Assembly: GCA_016185555.1 (NCBI GenBank)
Contig: JACPNI010000025.1
Span: 1 to 14,745, forward strand
Direction of reading: 5' to 3'
From: Candidatus Woesearchaeota archaeon
Lineage (GTDB): Archaea > Nanobdellota > Nanobdellia > SCGC-AAA011-G17 > JACPNG01
Length of the DNA stretch: 14,745 nucleotides
Shown here one piece after another: positions 1 to 7,085 of this stretch. The notes under the pieces are model-generated. The model was not told the origin of the DNA. It was given only the letters and a program-made list of their open reading frames with translations, and made no database searches. The translations under genes were made by a program, and so were the position numbers. Within the stretch, counting starts at the first letter, position 1; each line of letters starts with the position of its first letter.

Positions 1-941
1 CTCATCTATATCAGTTGGTTTTTTTGTAGAGCCAGCAAAACTGCCCAGCTTCTTTTCAGCACCACCAAATCCAAACTCAAATGTTTTGGATTTCTTTTTC
101 CCAATTTTCCTGTAATAATAAATTAAGAAAACAACTATGGCCAGCACAATGATTATTAATACCCACCATACTAAAGAGCTCTTCTTTTTCTCACAATCTT
201 GTGGGCATGAAGAAGAATCCTCTGATGCATCGCATGTGCCATCACCACATTTGACCTCGGCCTCTTCTTCAGTTTTAGAGGGACAATCATCTGGGCAAGT
301 AGTTCTCGTTTCTCCATCCACTGCATCACATACCCCATCAAAGTTGCAAGGTCCTGCAGATTCTTTACAATCACTTGGACATTGTTTTGAATCCTCACCA
401 ATGTCGCTATCGCATACTCCATCAAAGTTGCATACACATTTCTTTGAACAGCTTCCACCACAATCTACTCCTTCTTCATCGCCATTCTTTATTCCATCAC
501 TGCAGCTTTGTACATTCTCCAAACTAATGCTAGTATCACTAAATGCCGAATAAAGTATCATTGCAGTATCCTGGACATTCCCCCAGGATCCATCACTTTG
601 TTGTTTTTTTATTAAGTAAGCTGTTGCATTATCAATTTTATTCGTTTCACCAGAAGATTTTTTTAATGCCAATACTGCAAGTGCTGTATTAAAATTATTA
701 TTATCCCACGACCCATCATTCCTTTGCCTTCTTGTAAGTTCACTTATATATTGACTATCGCCGGTTATTAGGTACAACAAAGCATTATGAACAGTATTGC
801 TTGCATCATAATTTTGCTTCAGATAAAAAAATGTATCAGCATCGGCCTGCAGCTCTTTGGATGCCCAATTAGCATATAATGAAGAGTCATAGTTACATGC
901 GCCGCGATAAGCAATACCAAAACAGCCATTCTTAACAATTA
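1..941 (-). pseudogene. Continuation of the toroid surface protein after the frameshift: two more toroid repeats, Cys-rich repeats, TM anchor; runs off the left edge
   Basis: This frame stays open from 969 to base 1 but has no good start codon of its own, so it is the downstream part of the gene starting at 1661, displaced by the 38-bp duplication. It encodes further toroid repeats (QRNDGSWDNNNFNTALAVLA and QQSDGSWGNVQDTAMIL). Four cysteine-rich segments follow (about 505-195): one CSDGIKNGDEEGVDCGG and three of the type CxFDGVCDxxxGExxxxCPxDC, which resemble acidic calcium-binding, dockerin-like loops. A membrane segment (SSLVWWVLIIVLAIVVFLIY, about 183-122) and a basic tail come next. The mature protein would be an exported toroid with a Cys-rich stalk, anchored at the C-terminus. 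The protein continues beyond base 1. Whether the cell holds a broken gene, a variant, or an assembly error cannot be told here. Confidence 0.7.
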
Positions 942-979
942 GCGGTAAGCAATACCAAAACAGCCATTCTTAACTATTA
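904..979. repeat. 38-bp direct tandem duplication that breaks the surface-protein frame
   Basis: Copy 1 is at 904-941 and copy 2 at 942-979. They match at 36 of 38 positions, differing at 907/945 and 937/975. The unit length is not a multiple of three, so the duplication shifts the frame by two. Deleting 38 bases puts the frame from 1661 exactly into the frame that is open from 941 to base 1. Confidence 0.95.
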
Positions 980-1661
980 TACTTGCCTGCGGCGAATGCT
1001 CATCCTGCACAAGGTAATAATTATTTGAAGTCGTATAAATTAACGAGATTATCGTGCTTGGGCTTAAGGCTCTACAATCAACATTTATATTAAGTGAGGG
1101 ATTATTTGCAATCAGATTTGGTTCCAGACATGCATTAAGATCCAGCCAGTTATTTCCACCACAAGAAGGGAATCTGCTATTATTAACCTGAACTGATATA
1201 TTTGCTCTTTGGTCATTATTCTTGGTATATTCCAGCCTGCACTGTCCATTAGCAGAAGAAGAAATCTGCAGCCACCAAGAGTCTGTCAGGGCTGGACTTT
1301 GTGCTTTTCCTAGCCAATCAGGTATTTTGCTTGTATCCTGCTCAAACTTCTTAAGTGCCAAAGCCGCAAGTGATGTATCTTTAGTCCTGCAATTGTTTTT
1401 CGGGAAGCATCCTTGGCTACTTTGTTGTGTCTTAAGCCAGTCTATTGCTTTCTCTGCTTCAGTTCTCGATCCTAAACTGCTCATTGCAAGTACGCTTAAA
1501 GAAGTGTCAAAAACATTGCCATTAAAACCCCCATCTGTGCCCTGTTTTTTAAGCAACCACTTCAACCCCTTTTCAGCAGAATCAGCCGGTTTTGTTTCTG
1601 CAAATACAAAAGGAACTATCAGAAATATTAAAACAAACATAAGTAGAATTTTCTTATTCAT
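939..1661 (-). CDS. Secreted alpha/alpha-toroid (prenyltransferase/squalene-cyclase-like repeat) surface protein, N-terminal part ended by a frameshift
   Basis: The first 240 residues of a surface protein. Residues 1-21 form a signal peptide (basic MNKK, hydrophobic core, FVFA before ETKP). Two toroid-type repeats follow at about residues 30-60 and 68-105, each with a W/Q-x-x-DGG/QGCF-type turn followed by DTSLSVLAM or DTSLAALAL. This pattern is typical of squalene-cyclase/prenyltransferase-like alpha/alpha barrels; I see no enzyme active site and infer a binding or structural role outside the cell. The ATG at 1661 is preceded by a GAGG-type ribosome-binding sequence (about 1667-1671). The frame stops at 939-941, inside a 38-bp tandem duplication; removing one copy joins it in frame to the part at 1-941. 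The gene is divergent from the moxR operon. The fold call is fairly sure; the function is unknown. Confidence 0.75.
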   Translation of the reverse strand: MNKKILLMFVLIFLIVPFVFAETKPADSAEKGLKWLLKKQGTDGGFNGNVFDTSLSVLAMSSLGSRTEAEKAIDWLKTQQSSQGCFPKNNCRTKDTSLAALALKKFEQDTSKIPDWLGKAQSPALTDSWWLQISSSANGQCRLEYTKNNDQRANISVQVNNSRFPSCGGNNWLDLNACLEPNLIANNPSLNINVDCRALSPSTIISLIYTTSNNYYLVQDEHSPQASIIVKNGCFGIAYR

Positions 1662-1770
1662 GATCGCCTCTTTAAATGCATAAAGAAATATAGGATGGAT
1701 TATTTAAAAAGTTTTTCTTTGCTATTTAGACCACTTCAAGAATATAGAATTTTTATTAGGCATAATAAAC

Positions 1771-1780
1771 TATATATATT
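1771..1780 (+). promoter_or_regulatory. TATA box for the moxR operon
   Basis: The run TATATATATT lies centred about 27 nt before the ATG at 1802. This is the spacing expected if transcription starts at or next to the start codon (leaderless mRNA). Confidence 0.6.
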
Positions 1781-1801
1781 AGTTTCAATGATTTAGGATT
1801 G

Positions 1802-2785
1802 ATGAGCAAAGTTAGTCCTGCAGAAGCTAAAAGGTACAAGGAAATTTTTGATACTATACGGAAAGAGATTGCTAATGTTGTAGTTGGTCAGCAAAATATA
1901 ATCACCGGATTGATACGCGCTCTTATAGCAAATGGCCATGTTATAGTAGAGGGTGTTCCTGGGATAGCAAAGACATTAGTTGTAAGAGCATTAGCAGAAG
2001 CTACTGGCCTAAAATTTCAAAGGATACAATTCACAATTGATTTATTGCCCAGCGATATAGTAGGCATAACAACCTACTCAAGAGGAAAAGGATTCATAAC
2101 AATAAAGGGGCCCATATTTACTAATTTCTTGATGGCTGATGAAATCAACAGAGCAAGCCCAAAAACGCAATCTGCTTTATTAGAAGCAATGCAGGAAAAG
2201 CAAGTTACAATAAGTAAGGTAACGTATCATTTAGACCTGCCTTTCTTGGTGATGGCAACAACGAATCCAATAGAAAGTGCTGGTGTTTACAATCTTCCTG
2301 AAGCACAGATTGATAGATTCTTGTTTAAGTTAATTATGGATTTCCCAAAACCACAAGAAGAGCAAGAAATACTAAGTACAAATATTACTTTAAGAAGATT
2401 TGAAGACTTTCAAGTAAAACCTCTGCTTAGCCCCGATAAGATAATTAAAATTCAGGAGGTTGCAAAAAGGGTTTATATCAGTAAGGAAATTGAGGACTAT
2501 ATAGTAAGACTGGTTACAGCAACAAGACCCCCGCACAATAAAAAATTCAAATTAGGCAAATACGTTGACTATGGGGCATCACCAAGGGCATCAATAGGCC
2601 TTTTTATTGCTGCAAAGGCAGATGCGCTAATTGATGGCAACCATTATGTAACCCCACAAAATGTCAAAAATATAGCCCATGATGTAATGCGACACAGGAT
2701 ATTACTAAATTATGAGGGTCAAGCAGAAGGAATTAAAACTGATGCTATAATAAATGAGCTTTTAGATAGTGTGCCAATACCATAA
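1802..2785 (+). CDS. MoxR-family AAA+ ATPase
   Basis: A cytoplasmic AAA+ ATPase of the MoxR family, which acts as a chaperone-like machine with VWA-domain partners to insert cofactors or remodel protein complexes. Visible motifs: Walker A GVPGIAKT (about residues 51-58), Walker B LMADEINR (110-117), sensor 1 region ATTNPIES (152-159), LPEAQIDRF with the arginine finger (165-173), and sensor 2 GASPRAS (258-264). At 327 residues it has the usual family length. The ATG at 1802 is preferred over an adjacent TTG at 1799 because it fits the TATA box spacing. It is first in an operon with the DUF58 and VWA genes downstream, the standard MoxR-DUF58-VWA arrangement. The true substrate is unknown; the divergent surface-protein gene is one candidate client. 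Confidence 0.95.
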   Translation: MSKVSPAEAKRYKEIFDTIRKEIANVVVGQQNIITGLIRALIANGHVIVEGVPGIAKTLVVRALAEATGLKFQRIQFTIDLLPSDIVGITTYSRGKGFITIKGPIFTNFLMADEINRASPKTQSALLEAMQEKQVTISKVTYHLDLPFLVMATTNPIESAGVYNLPEAQIDRFLFKLIMDFPKPQEEQEILSTNITLRRFEDFQVKPLLSPDKIIKIQEVAKRVYISKEIEDYIVRLVTATRPPHNKKFKLGKYVDYGASPRASIGLFIAAKADALIDGNHYVTPQNVKNIAHDVMRHRILLNYEGQAEGIKTDAIINELLDSVPIP

Positions 2786-2824
2786 AATTATATATTTGTT
2801 TTCTATATCATTAAAAGGTGAAAA

Positions 2825-3730
2825 GTGGCTAAAGTTCATAATAAAAAAAAGTTACATGTTGATTTAACGCCTGCAATAAAAAAGCTCGAAATTACAATAA
2901 AGGGATTAATAAATACAAGAATTCTTGGCGGGTATAGAAGCGCTTTCAGAGGAAGGGGATTAGAATTTGCCGGTTACAGGGAATATGCTCCTGATGAAGA
3001 TTCTTCACTTATAGACTGGAAAGCAAGCTCCAAGTCAAACTCCCTTCTTGTAAAAGAATATGAGGAAGAAAGAAGCCTTGAGGTTTTTTTTATAATTGAT
3101 GTTGGCAGCAGCATGGTTTTTGGATCTACTGAAAAATTAAAAAACGAATATGCAGCAGAATTTGCAGCATCGTTAGCCCATCTAATCCTAGAATCCGGTG
3201 ACCGGTTTGGCTATGGTTTATTTAACAATAAGGTAAAAGCTGAATCCTTTCCGCAACAAGGAAGAAACCAATTCTATAAATTTACAAAAGATCTTGTTGA
3301 TCCAAATAACTATGGCGGCAGGTTTGACCTTGATGAAGCTATCAAATATGCATTAGGTCACCTTAAAAATGAATCCCTGGTATTAATAGTATCGGATTTT
3401 ATAGGGCTCAAAAGCGAATGGAAAAGATACATTAAGAGCGCAGGAAAAAAGTTTGATCTAATCGGGGTTATGATACGGGATCCAAGAGACCAAACACTGC
3501 CAGAAGACAGTTACCAGGTTGCAATAGAAAACCCACATTCAGGTGAACAAATGGTTGTTGATCCTCTTCTGATAAAGGAGAAGTATGAAAGACTTGTCAA
3601 GGAAGAAGAGGGAAAGATAAGGCAGGAATTTTTAAAGGCTGGTGCAGATTTTTTGGAATTAAATACAGGCAAATCATTTATAAAACCATTAATTGTATTC
3701 TTTAAAGTAAGGAGTGAAAAATGGAGATAG
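2825..3730 (+). CDS. DUF58 protein with VWA-like domain
   Basis: A cytoplasmic DUF58-family protein of 301 residues. The signature is clear at residues 43-82: GRGLEFAGYREYAPDEDSS, then IDWKASSKSNSLLVKEYEEE. A VWA-like fold follows, with a MIDAS-type DVGSS motif (92-96) and VSDF (189-192). DUF58 proteins are encoded next to MoxR ATPases and are thought to be their adaptors or targets. The start is GTG at 2825, supported by AAGGTG at 2815-2820. The gene lies 39 nt after moxR and overlaps the next gene by 10 nt, so the three are probably co-translated. No membrane segment is seen. Confidence 0.93.
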   Translation: MAKVHNKKKLHVDLTPAIKKLEITIKGLINTRILGGYRSAFRGRGLEFAGYREYAPDEDSSLIDWKASSKSNSLLVKEYEEERSLEVFFIIDVGSSMVFGSTEKLKNEYAAEFAASLAHLILESGDRFGYGLFNNKVKAESFPQQGRNQFYKFTKDLVDPNNYGGRFDLDEAIKYALGHLKNESLVLIVSDFIGLKSEWKRYIKSAGKKFDLIGVMIRDPRDQTLPEDSYQVAIENPHSGEQMVVDPLLIKEKYERLVKEEEGKIRQEFLKAGADFLELNTGKSFIKPLIVFFKVRSEKWR

Positions 3731-4656
3731 CTTTCAACAATCCGGATTATCTTTGGTTCTTATTAAGCATACCACTATTCATAATAATCTACTTTATAAC
3801 TGAAAGACATTCAAAAAAGAAAGCACTTAAATTTGCAAATTATGAAGCAATATCCAGAATAACCGGTGAAAGTATAGTGTCCACTAATATAGTGCTTCTG
3901 ATTATCAGGGTTGTTATTTTAGGATCAATAATACTTGCTATTTCTGGAACAGTTTTATATTATATTGGACCAGTAACTGACGCTGACTTTGTATTGGCAA
4001 TAGACTCAAGTTCAAGCATGACTGCTAATGACCTAAACCCTACCAGGTTAGAGGCTGCTAAAAGAGAAGCAATAAACTTTGTCGACAACCTTCCGGGTAA
4101 AACCAGCATTGGTATTATTTCCTTTTCTGGTGCTGCATTTGTCGAACAGGAATTAACAGATAATATGAATGACGCAAAAACAGCCATCAGAAATATAGAA
4201 ACCAAAGGCATAGGTGGAACTGATCTTGGTGAAGCTTTAGTTATTGGTGTTAATACCTTATTACCAAGTAAAAAAACAAAGGTGCTGATATTGCTAACAG
4301 ACGGGCAAAGCAATATTGGAATACCTGTAGAGCAGGCAATAAAATATGTAAATAAAAATAACGTAATTGTTCATACAATAGGGATAGGTACTACAACAGG
4401 TGGACAGATAGGAGGTCTGGATGTGGTATCTAAGCTTGATGAAGAAAAACTTCAAGCAATTGCATTAACTTCATATGGGAGCTACTTTAGGGCTACTGAT
4501 GAGTCTTCACTCTCACAAGCATATAAGATACTGGCATCCACAACACAAATGCGAACCTCTAAAGACCTATCACCAATCCTGACATTAACTGCATTGATTG
4601 TAATATTCTTAGAATGGGTACTATCAAGCACAAGATACAAGGTGCTTTTTTCCTAA
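3721..4656 (+). CDS. Membrane-anchored VWA-domain protein (BatA/BatB-like)
   Basis: A von Willebrand factor A protein of 311 residues. Two membrane helices come first (about 11-27 and 56-80), then the VWA domain with a complete MIDAS: DSSSS (95-99), Thr in GGTD (167) and Asp in LLTDG (194). A final helix follows (285-302). This matches the BatA-type topology found with MoxR and DUF58; the VWA domain binds protein partners through a metal ion. The ATG at 3721 lies within the end of the DUF58 gene and has GGAGTG at 3711-3716 as ribosome-binding site. The stop codon overlaps the stop codon of the convergent TFE gene. Function beyond the MoxR module is unknown. Confidence 0.93.
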   Translation: MEIAFNNPDYLWFLLSIPLFIIIYFITERHSKKKALKFANYEAISRITGESIVSTNIVLLIIRVVILGSIILAISGTVLYYIGPVTDADFVLAIDSSSSMTANDLNPTRLEAAKREAINFVDNLPGKTSIGIISFSGAAFVEQELTDNMNDAKTAIRNIETKGIGGTDLGEALVIGVNTLLPSKKTKVLILLTDGQSNIGIPVEQAIKYVNKNNVIVHTIGIGTTTGGQIGGLDVVSKLDEEKLQAIALTSYGSYFRATDESSLSQAYKILASTTQMRTSKDLSPILTLTALIVIFLEWVLSSTRYKVLFS

Positions 4657-5210
4657 ACTGCTACAATCTGCCCTTCGAGTAATTTAATCTGTTTTTTAAT
4701 GTTCTCAAGCCTAATGTTCTTCTTTTCCTCAATCATCAAGCCGCCACATTCAGGGCATCTGAACTCATAATCCAATGCATCTTCAAACTTAAGGCGCATA
4801 CACTTATTTGAGCACTCAAGGAAGTTAGTTTCCTGCTCTCTTTCAAGCTGTTTTTTAAGATCAGATAATTTCTTGTTCGCAAGAGAAACAATAAGGCTCT
4901 TAATTTCTTTAGTATTCAAGGTCCAGTAATAGATATACCACCCTTTTTCTTTATCCTTTTTACGTATAGAAACAACCAGATTATGCTCCTGTAACCTGTA
5001 TATTTTGTTCCTTACCTCATTTATTGTTAGTTTAAGCTTTTCCGCCAGTTTAAACTCACTAACATTCTGCTTGTTTTTAAGCATATCAACAACCGGGATG
5101 ATATCCTCTCCAACAATTTCCCCAATAAGAACCTCAAAATTAAACTTTTGTTCTCTAGCTATCGGTTTCTTTATGCCTGTAGACTTCCTGATTTTTTTCT
5201 TTGTTTTCAT
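4653..5210 (-). CDS. tfe: Transcription initiation factor E alpha subunit (TFE-alpha) homologue
   Basis: Archaeal TFE-alpha assists RNA polymerase in promoter melting. The 185-residue protein has a basic N-terminus (about 1-22), a winged-helix domain (about 25-100, with KLAEKLKLTINEVRNKIYRL), a helical linker (105-128), and a C-terminal zinc ribbon with C133, C137, C152 and C155 (ECSNKCMRLKFEDALDYEF then RCPECGG). The order and the conserved R/KFEDA-x-x-Y-x-F-x-C-P-x-CGG match the family. The zinc ribbon's first pair is CxxxC, as in archaeal TFE. The gene is monocistronic, converges on the VWA gene with a 4-nt overlap, and diverges from the coiled-coil pair. The N-terminal basic extension is slightly longer than I expect. 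Confidence 0.9.
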   Translation of the reverse strand: MKTKKKIRKSTGIKKPIAREQKFNFEVLIGEIVGEDIIPVVDMLKNKQNVSEFKLAEKLKLTINEVRNKIYRLQEHNLVVSIRKKDKEKGWYIYYWTLNTKEIKSLIVSLANKKLSDLKKQLEREQETNFLECSNKCMRLKFEDALDYEFRCPECGGLMIEEKKNIRLENIKKQIKLLEGQIVAV

Positions 5211-5333
5211 AGCGCTATTTATTTTCTATCAAGCCTCTTTTAGAAATTTATCCAAGTATTTCTAAATTATGGGTAGAAATATTTAAAAACCTTTGGATTT
5301 ACTATATTAAAAGAGTAACCCCCCAAAGGGAAA

Positions 5334-5346
5334 AACTTAATAAGTT
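5334..5346. promoter_or_regulatory. Short perfect palindrome upstream of the coiled-coil operon
   Basis: AACTTA-A-TAAGTT has perfect 6-bp arms around one base. It sits 38 nt before the ATG at 5385, between a possible TATA element (ACTATATT, about 5300-5308) and a ribosome-binding site. It could be an operator or an mRNA hairpin. A second inverted pair (CCTTTGG 5290-5296 with CCAAAGG 5323-5329) lies just upstream. Confidence 0.3.
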
Positions 5347-5372
5347 ACTAATTGGTATGTATATATTAAAAT

Positions 5373-5379
5373 GGAGGTG
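5373..5379 (+). promoter_or_regulatory. Strong Shine-Dalgarno site
   Basis: GGAGGTG lies five bases before the ATG at 5385 and fixes that start. It implies a leadered mRNA, unlike several leaderless genes in the window. Confidence 0.75.
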
Positions 5380-5384
5380 TTGCA

Positions 5385-5840
5385 ATGAGTATTTTTCCAT
5401 TTACAAAAAAGAAGGCAGAGGAAACTGAAAAAGACGAGGAAGAACTCCATTCTCTTAAATTTCCTGAATTCTCAGCAGATATTCCTAAATATGATGAAGA
5501 GATAAGTTCTGCTGAAATGGGGACAATAAAAGAGGCGGTTTCCAGTGATGAATCTTTAGGAATCCCAATAAGAAAACCTATGTCTACGCTACAAAAGGAA
5601 CCAATGCCAATGATGGAAGAGAGGAAAGAAAAGACACTGTTCATTAAAATAGATAATTATAGGGAAGCTGTTGCCTTAATGCACAAAATTAAGGAAAAAA
5701 TAGACGAGGCTGAAAAAGTTGCAGAGAAGCTCAACAAAATAAAGGAAGAAGAGGATAGTGAATTATCATCATGGCATCAAAATCTCGAAGAAATAAAGGA
5801 AAGCATTCTAAGCATCGACAGGGAACTATTCGAACATTAA
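5385..5840 (+). CDS. Conserved-looking coiled-coil protein of unknown function (first of a pair)
   Basis: A 151-residue soluble protein. The N-terminus (1-82) is charged, proline-containing and low in complexity, so probably disordered. A short beta-like segment KTLFIKIDNYREA (83-95) leads into a long amphipathic helix (about 92-148) rich in Lys and Glu, predicted by eye as a coiled coil and ending SIDRELFEH. The mix of flexible acidic tail, FIKID segment and coiled coil resembles small hypothetical proteins I associate with DPANN genomes, but I cannot name the family. No signal peptide or membrane segment is visible. It is followed after 2 nt by a second coiled-coil gene; the two may form a hetero-oligomer (inference). 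Confidence 0.85.
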   Translation: MSIFPFTKKKAEETEKDEEELHSLKFPEFSADIPKYDEEISSAEMGTIKEAVSSDESLGIPIRKPMSTLQKEPMPMMEERKEKTLFIKIDNYREAVALMHKIKEKIDEAEKVAEKLNKIKEEEDSELSSWHQNLEEIKESILSIDRELFEH

Positions 5841-5842
5841 AC

Positions 5843-6229
5843 ATGCCTAAGGATGACCTTATGCATGTTGGAATTATAGATCCCAATGTCAAAAGAAAAC
5901 AAATCCTTGAGAATGCAATACTAATAATACAGCTTCTTAAGGGTTTTGAAAAGATTAAGGACATAAGGAAAGAAAAGGATAAAGTAAAATCAGAATTTAA
6001 ATCAAAACTCAAGGAAATAAACAAGCTAGCGAAGGAATTTAATTTTTTAATACCAAAAGTAAAACTACCTGAAATAGATGTTAAGAAAGAGCTTCATGAA
6101 AAAGTTGCAGAGACTAAGGAAAAATTGCCTCTTAAAAGAATTAAAACAGAAAAGCATGCAAGATCAGCTAACTTAGACAAACTAGACAAGGATATTGATT
6201 TTTTAAGAAAGAAGCTGGAAAGTCTATAA
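5843..6229 (+). CDS. Coiled-coil protein of unknown function (second of a pair)
   Basis: A 128-residue basic, helical protein. It starts MPKDDLMHVGIIDPNVKRKQ, continues with a helix through LENAILIIQLLKGFEKIKDI and a highly charged coiled coil (about 35-65), a proline-containing break (FLIPKVKLPEID, about 68-79), and a C-terminal helix (about 105-128). I chose the ATG at 5843, two bases after the preceding stop. An in-frame ATG at 5771 would add 24 residues lying wholly inside the upstream gene, with a Lys/Arg/Ser-rich composition that looks like out-of-frame reading. The stop overlaps the convergent isomerase gene by 6 nt. The function is unknown; its tight coupling to the previous gene suggests a shared complex. 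Confidence 0.8.
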   Translation: MPKDDLMHVGIIDPNVKRKQILENAILIIQLLKGFEKIKDIRKEKDKVKSEFKSKLKEINKLAKEFNFLIPKVKLPEIDVKKELHEKVAETKEKLPLKRIKTEKHARSANLDKLDKDIDFLRKKLESL

Positions 6230-6904
6230 ATTTGTAAAAAAAGAAGGGTTGAATAAAAAAGAATTGTAAAGAGGCATGAATAAAAAATTAGGTGGGTTTT
6301 TAATCTTAAGCCTGGTTTCTTTATAATTATTGTTTTGGACAAATTTTTTTTCATAATCCTCTTCAATAAAGAAGAAAGACATTCCTTTTTTTGATTTGAT
6401 TATCCCATAGTCAGACTCTATATCAGATTTAACAATATTTGACATTACAAGAACCTCACCAGATGGATTAATAGTAACATGATCATGATTCCTTAATATG
6501 TACATAACCTCTGATGAATTTACTCCTGTGGAAATTGCTTCTTCTTCATTTTGCATCAGATAAATCGCTTTTCCGTTTAAAACCTCATAAATTTCTGCAC
6601 AAGGATGCCGATGCCCAAGTGTTTTAATAAACTCATTCCTTATTTTTCTTGGTGGTATTACTGTGATGTCATAGCGAATATTATTTTTTTCAAATATTTC
6701 CCTGTCACCATCATGATAAATTCCACGGTACATAAAATAAGCTGCATCATTACAAACTAATTCTGGCTCTTCTAAAAAAACCTCATTTAATTCATGCATC
6801 CTTCTTACACCAGGTTCTGGGATTATAACTTTCTTGTTATGTGATTTTAGCCCATAATCATCATCCAAATACAGCTCTAATCCGGAATTTCCAAGGTTTA
6901 TCAT
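6224..6904 (-). CDS. Cupin-type glucose-6-phosphate isomerase (archaeal PGI)
   Basis: Interconverts glucose-6-phosphate and fructose-6-phosphate in the cytoplasm. The 226-residue protein carries the cupin signature: H98 and H100 in TLGHRHP, E107 in EIYEVLNGKAIYLMQ, and H142 in NHDHVTINPSGEVLVMSNIV. The spacing matches the metal ligands H88/H90/E97/H136 that I recall from the Pyrococcus enzyme. YDITVIPPRKIRNEFIKT matches the strand before the first metal motif. The closing YGIIKSKKG segment (166-174) also matches the family. About 30 residues after position 195 (TRLKIKNPPN to the end) are extra relative to the Pyrococcus protein and reach into the convergent gene. It is transcribed alone and diverges from the hisG operon. 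Confidence 0.88.
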   Translation of the reverse strand: MINLGNSGLELYLDDDYGLKSHNKKVIIPEPGVRRMHELNEVFLEEPELVCNDAAYFMYRGIYHDGDREIFEKNNIRYDITVIPPRKIRNEFIKTLGHRHPCAEIYEVLNGKAIYLMQNEEEAISTGVNSSEVMYILRNHDHVTINPSGEVLVMSNIVKSDIESDYGIIKSKKGMSFFFIEEDYEKKFVQNNNYKETRLKIKNPPNFLFMPLYNSFLFNPSFFTNL

Positions 6905-7056
6905 AAATTATAAGTGTACTTCTGATTTTTAATAATATCGTGACCCATAAAGTTAACGCCAGCTAAAGGAGAAATACTGAAAGGTCTTATCGCATTAGGA
7001 GATTTGGGAATTTATTTATACGGTGTCCGGAAATTATTTAAGTAAACTTTATTTAG

Positions 7057-7078
7057 CTTATCAGGATATAATGATAAG
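7057..7078. promoter_or_regulatory. Inverted repeat (candidate operator) just before hisG
   Basis: CTTATCA (7057-7063) and TGATAAG (7072-7078) are perfect 7-bp inverted arms around the 8-nt spacer GGATATAA. The element ends 7 nt before the hisG ATG. An AT-rich TATA-like stretch (CTTTATTTAG, about 7047-7056) directly precedes it, so a bound protein would cover the likely transcription start. Confidence 0.5.
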
Positions 7079-7085
7079 ATAGAAA

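Noticed and set aside
137..553. Open plus-strand frame of 138 codons
   Set aside because: It is antisense to the Cys-rich and membrane-anchor part of the surface protein; the repeats in the minus frame are clear, and the plus translation is Ser/Pro/His-rich shadow sequence.
1222..1683. Plus-strand open frame opposite the toroid gene
   Set aside because: Antisense shadow of a gene with signal peptide and repeat structure; no ribosome-binding site or promoter.
3960..4313. Minus-strand open frame inside the VWA gene
   Set aside because: Shadow of the MIDAS-containing VWA domain.
5771..5842. Longer N-terminus for the second coiled-coil protein
   Set aside because: The added 24 residues lie wholly within the previous gene and look like out-of-frame translation; the ATG at 5843 follows the stop by 2 nt.
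6944..7045. 33-codon open stretch before hisG (LTPAKGEILKGLIALGDLGI...)
   Set aside because: The peptide looks protein-like, but it has no ATG, GTG or well-placed start and overlaps the probable hisG promoter. It may be a gene remnant or chance; not supported as a gene.
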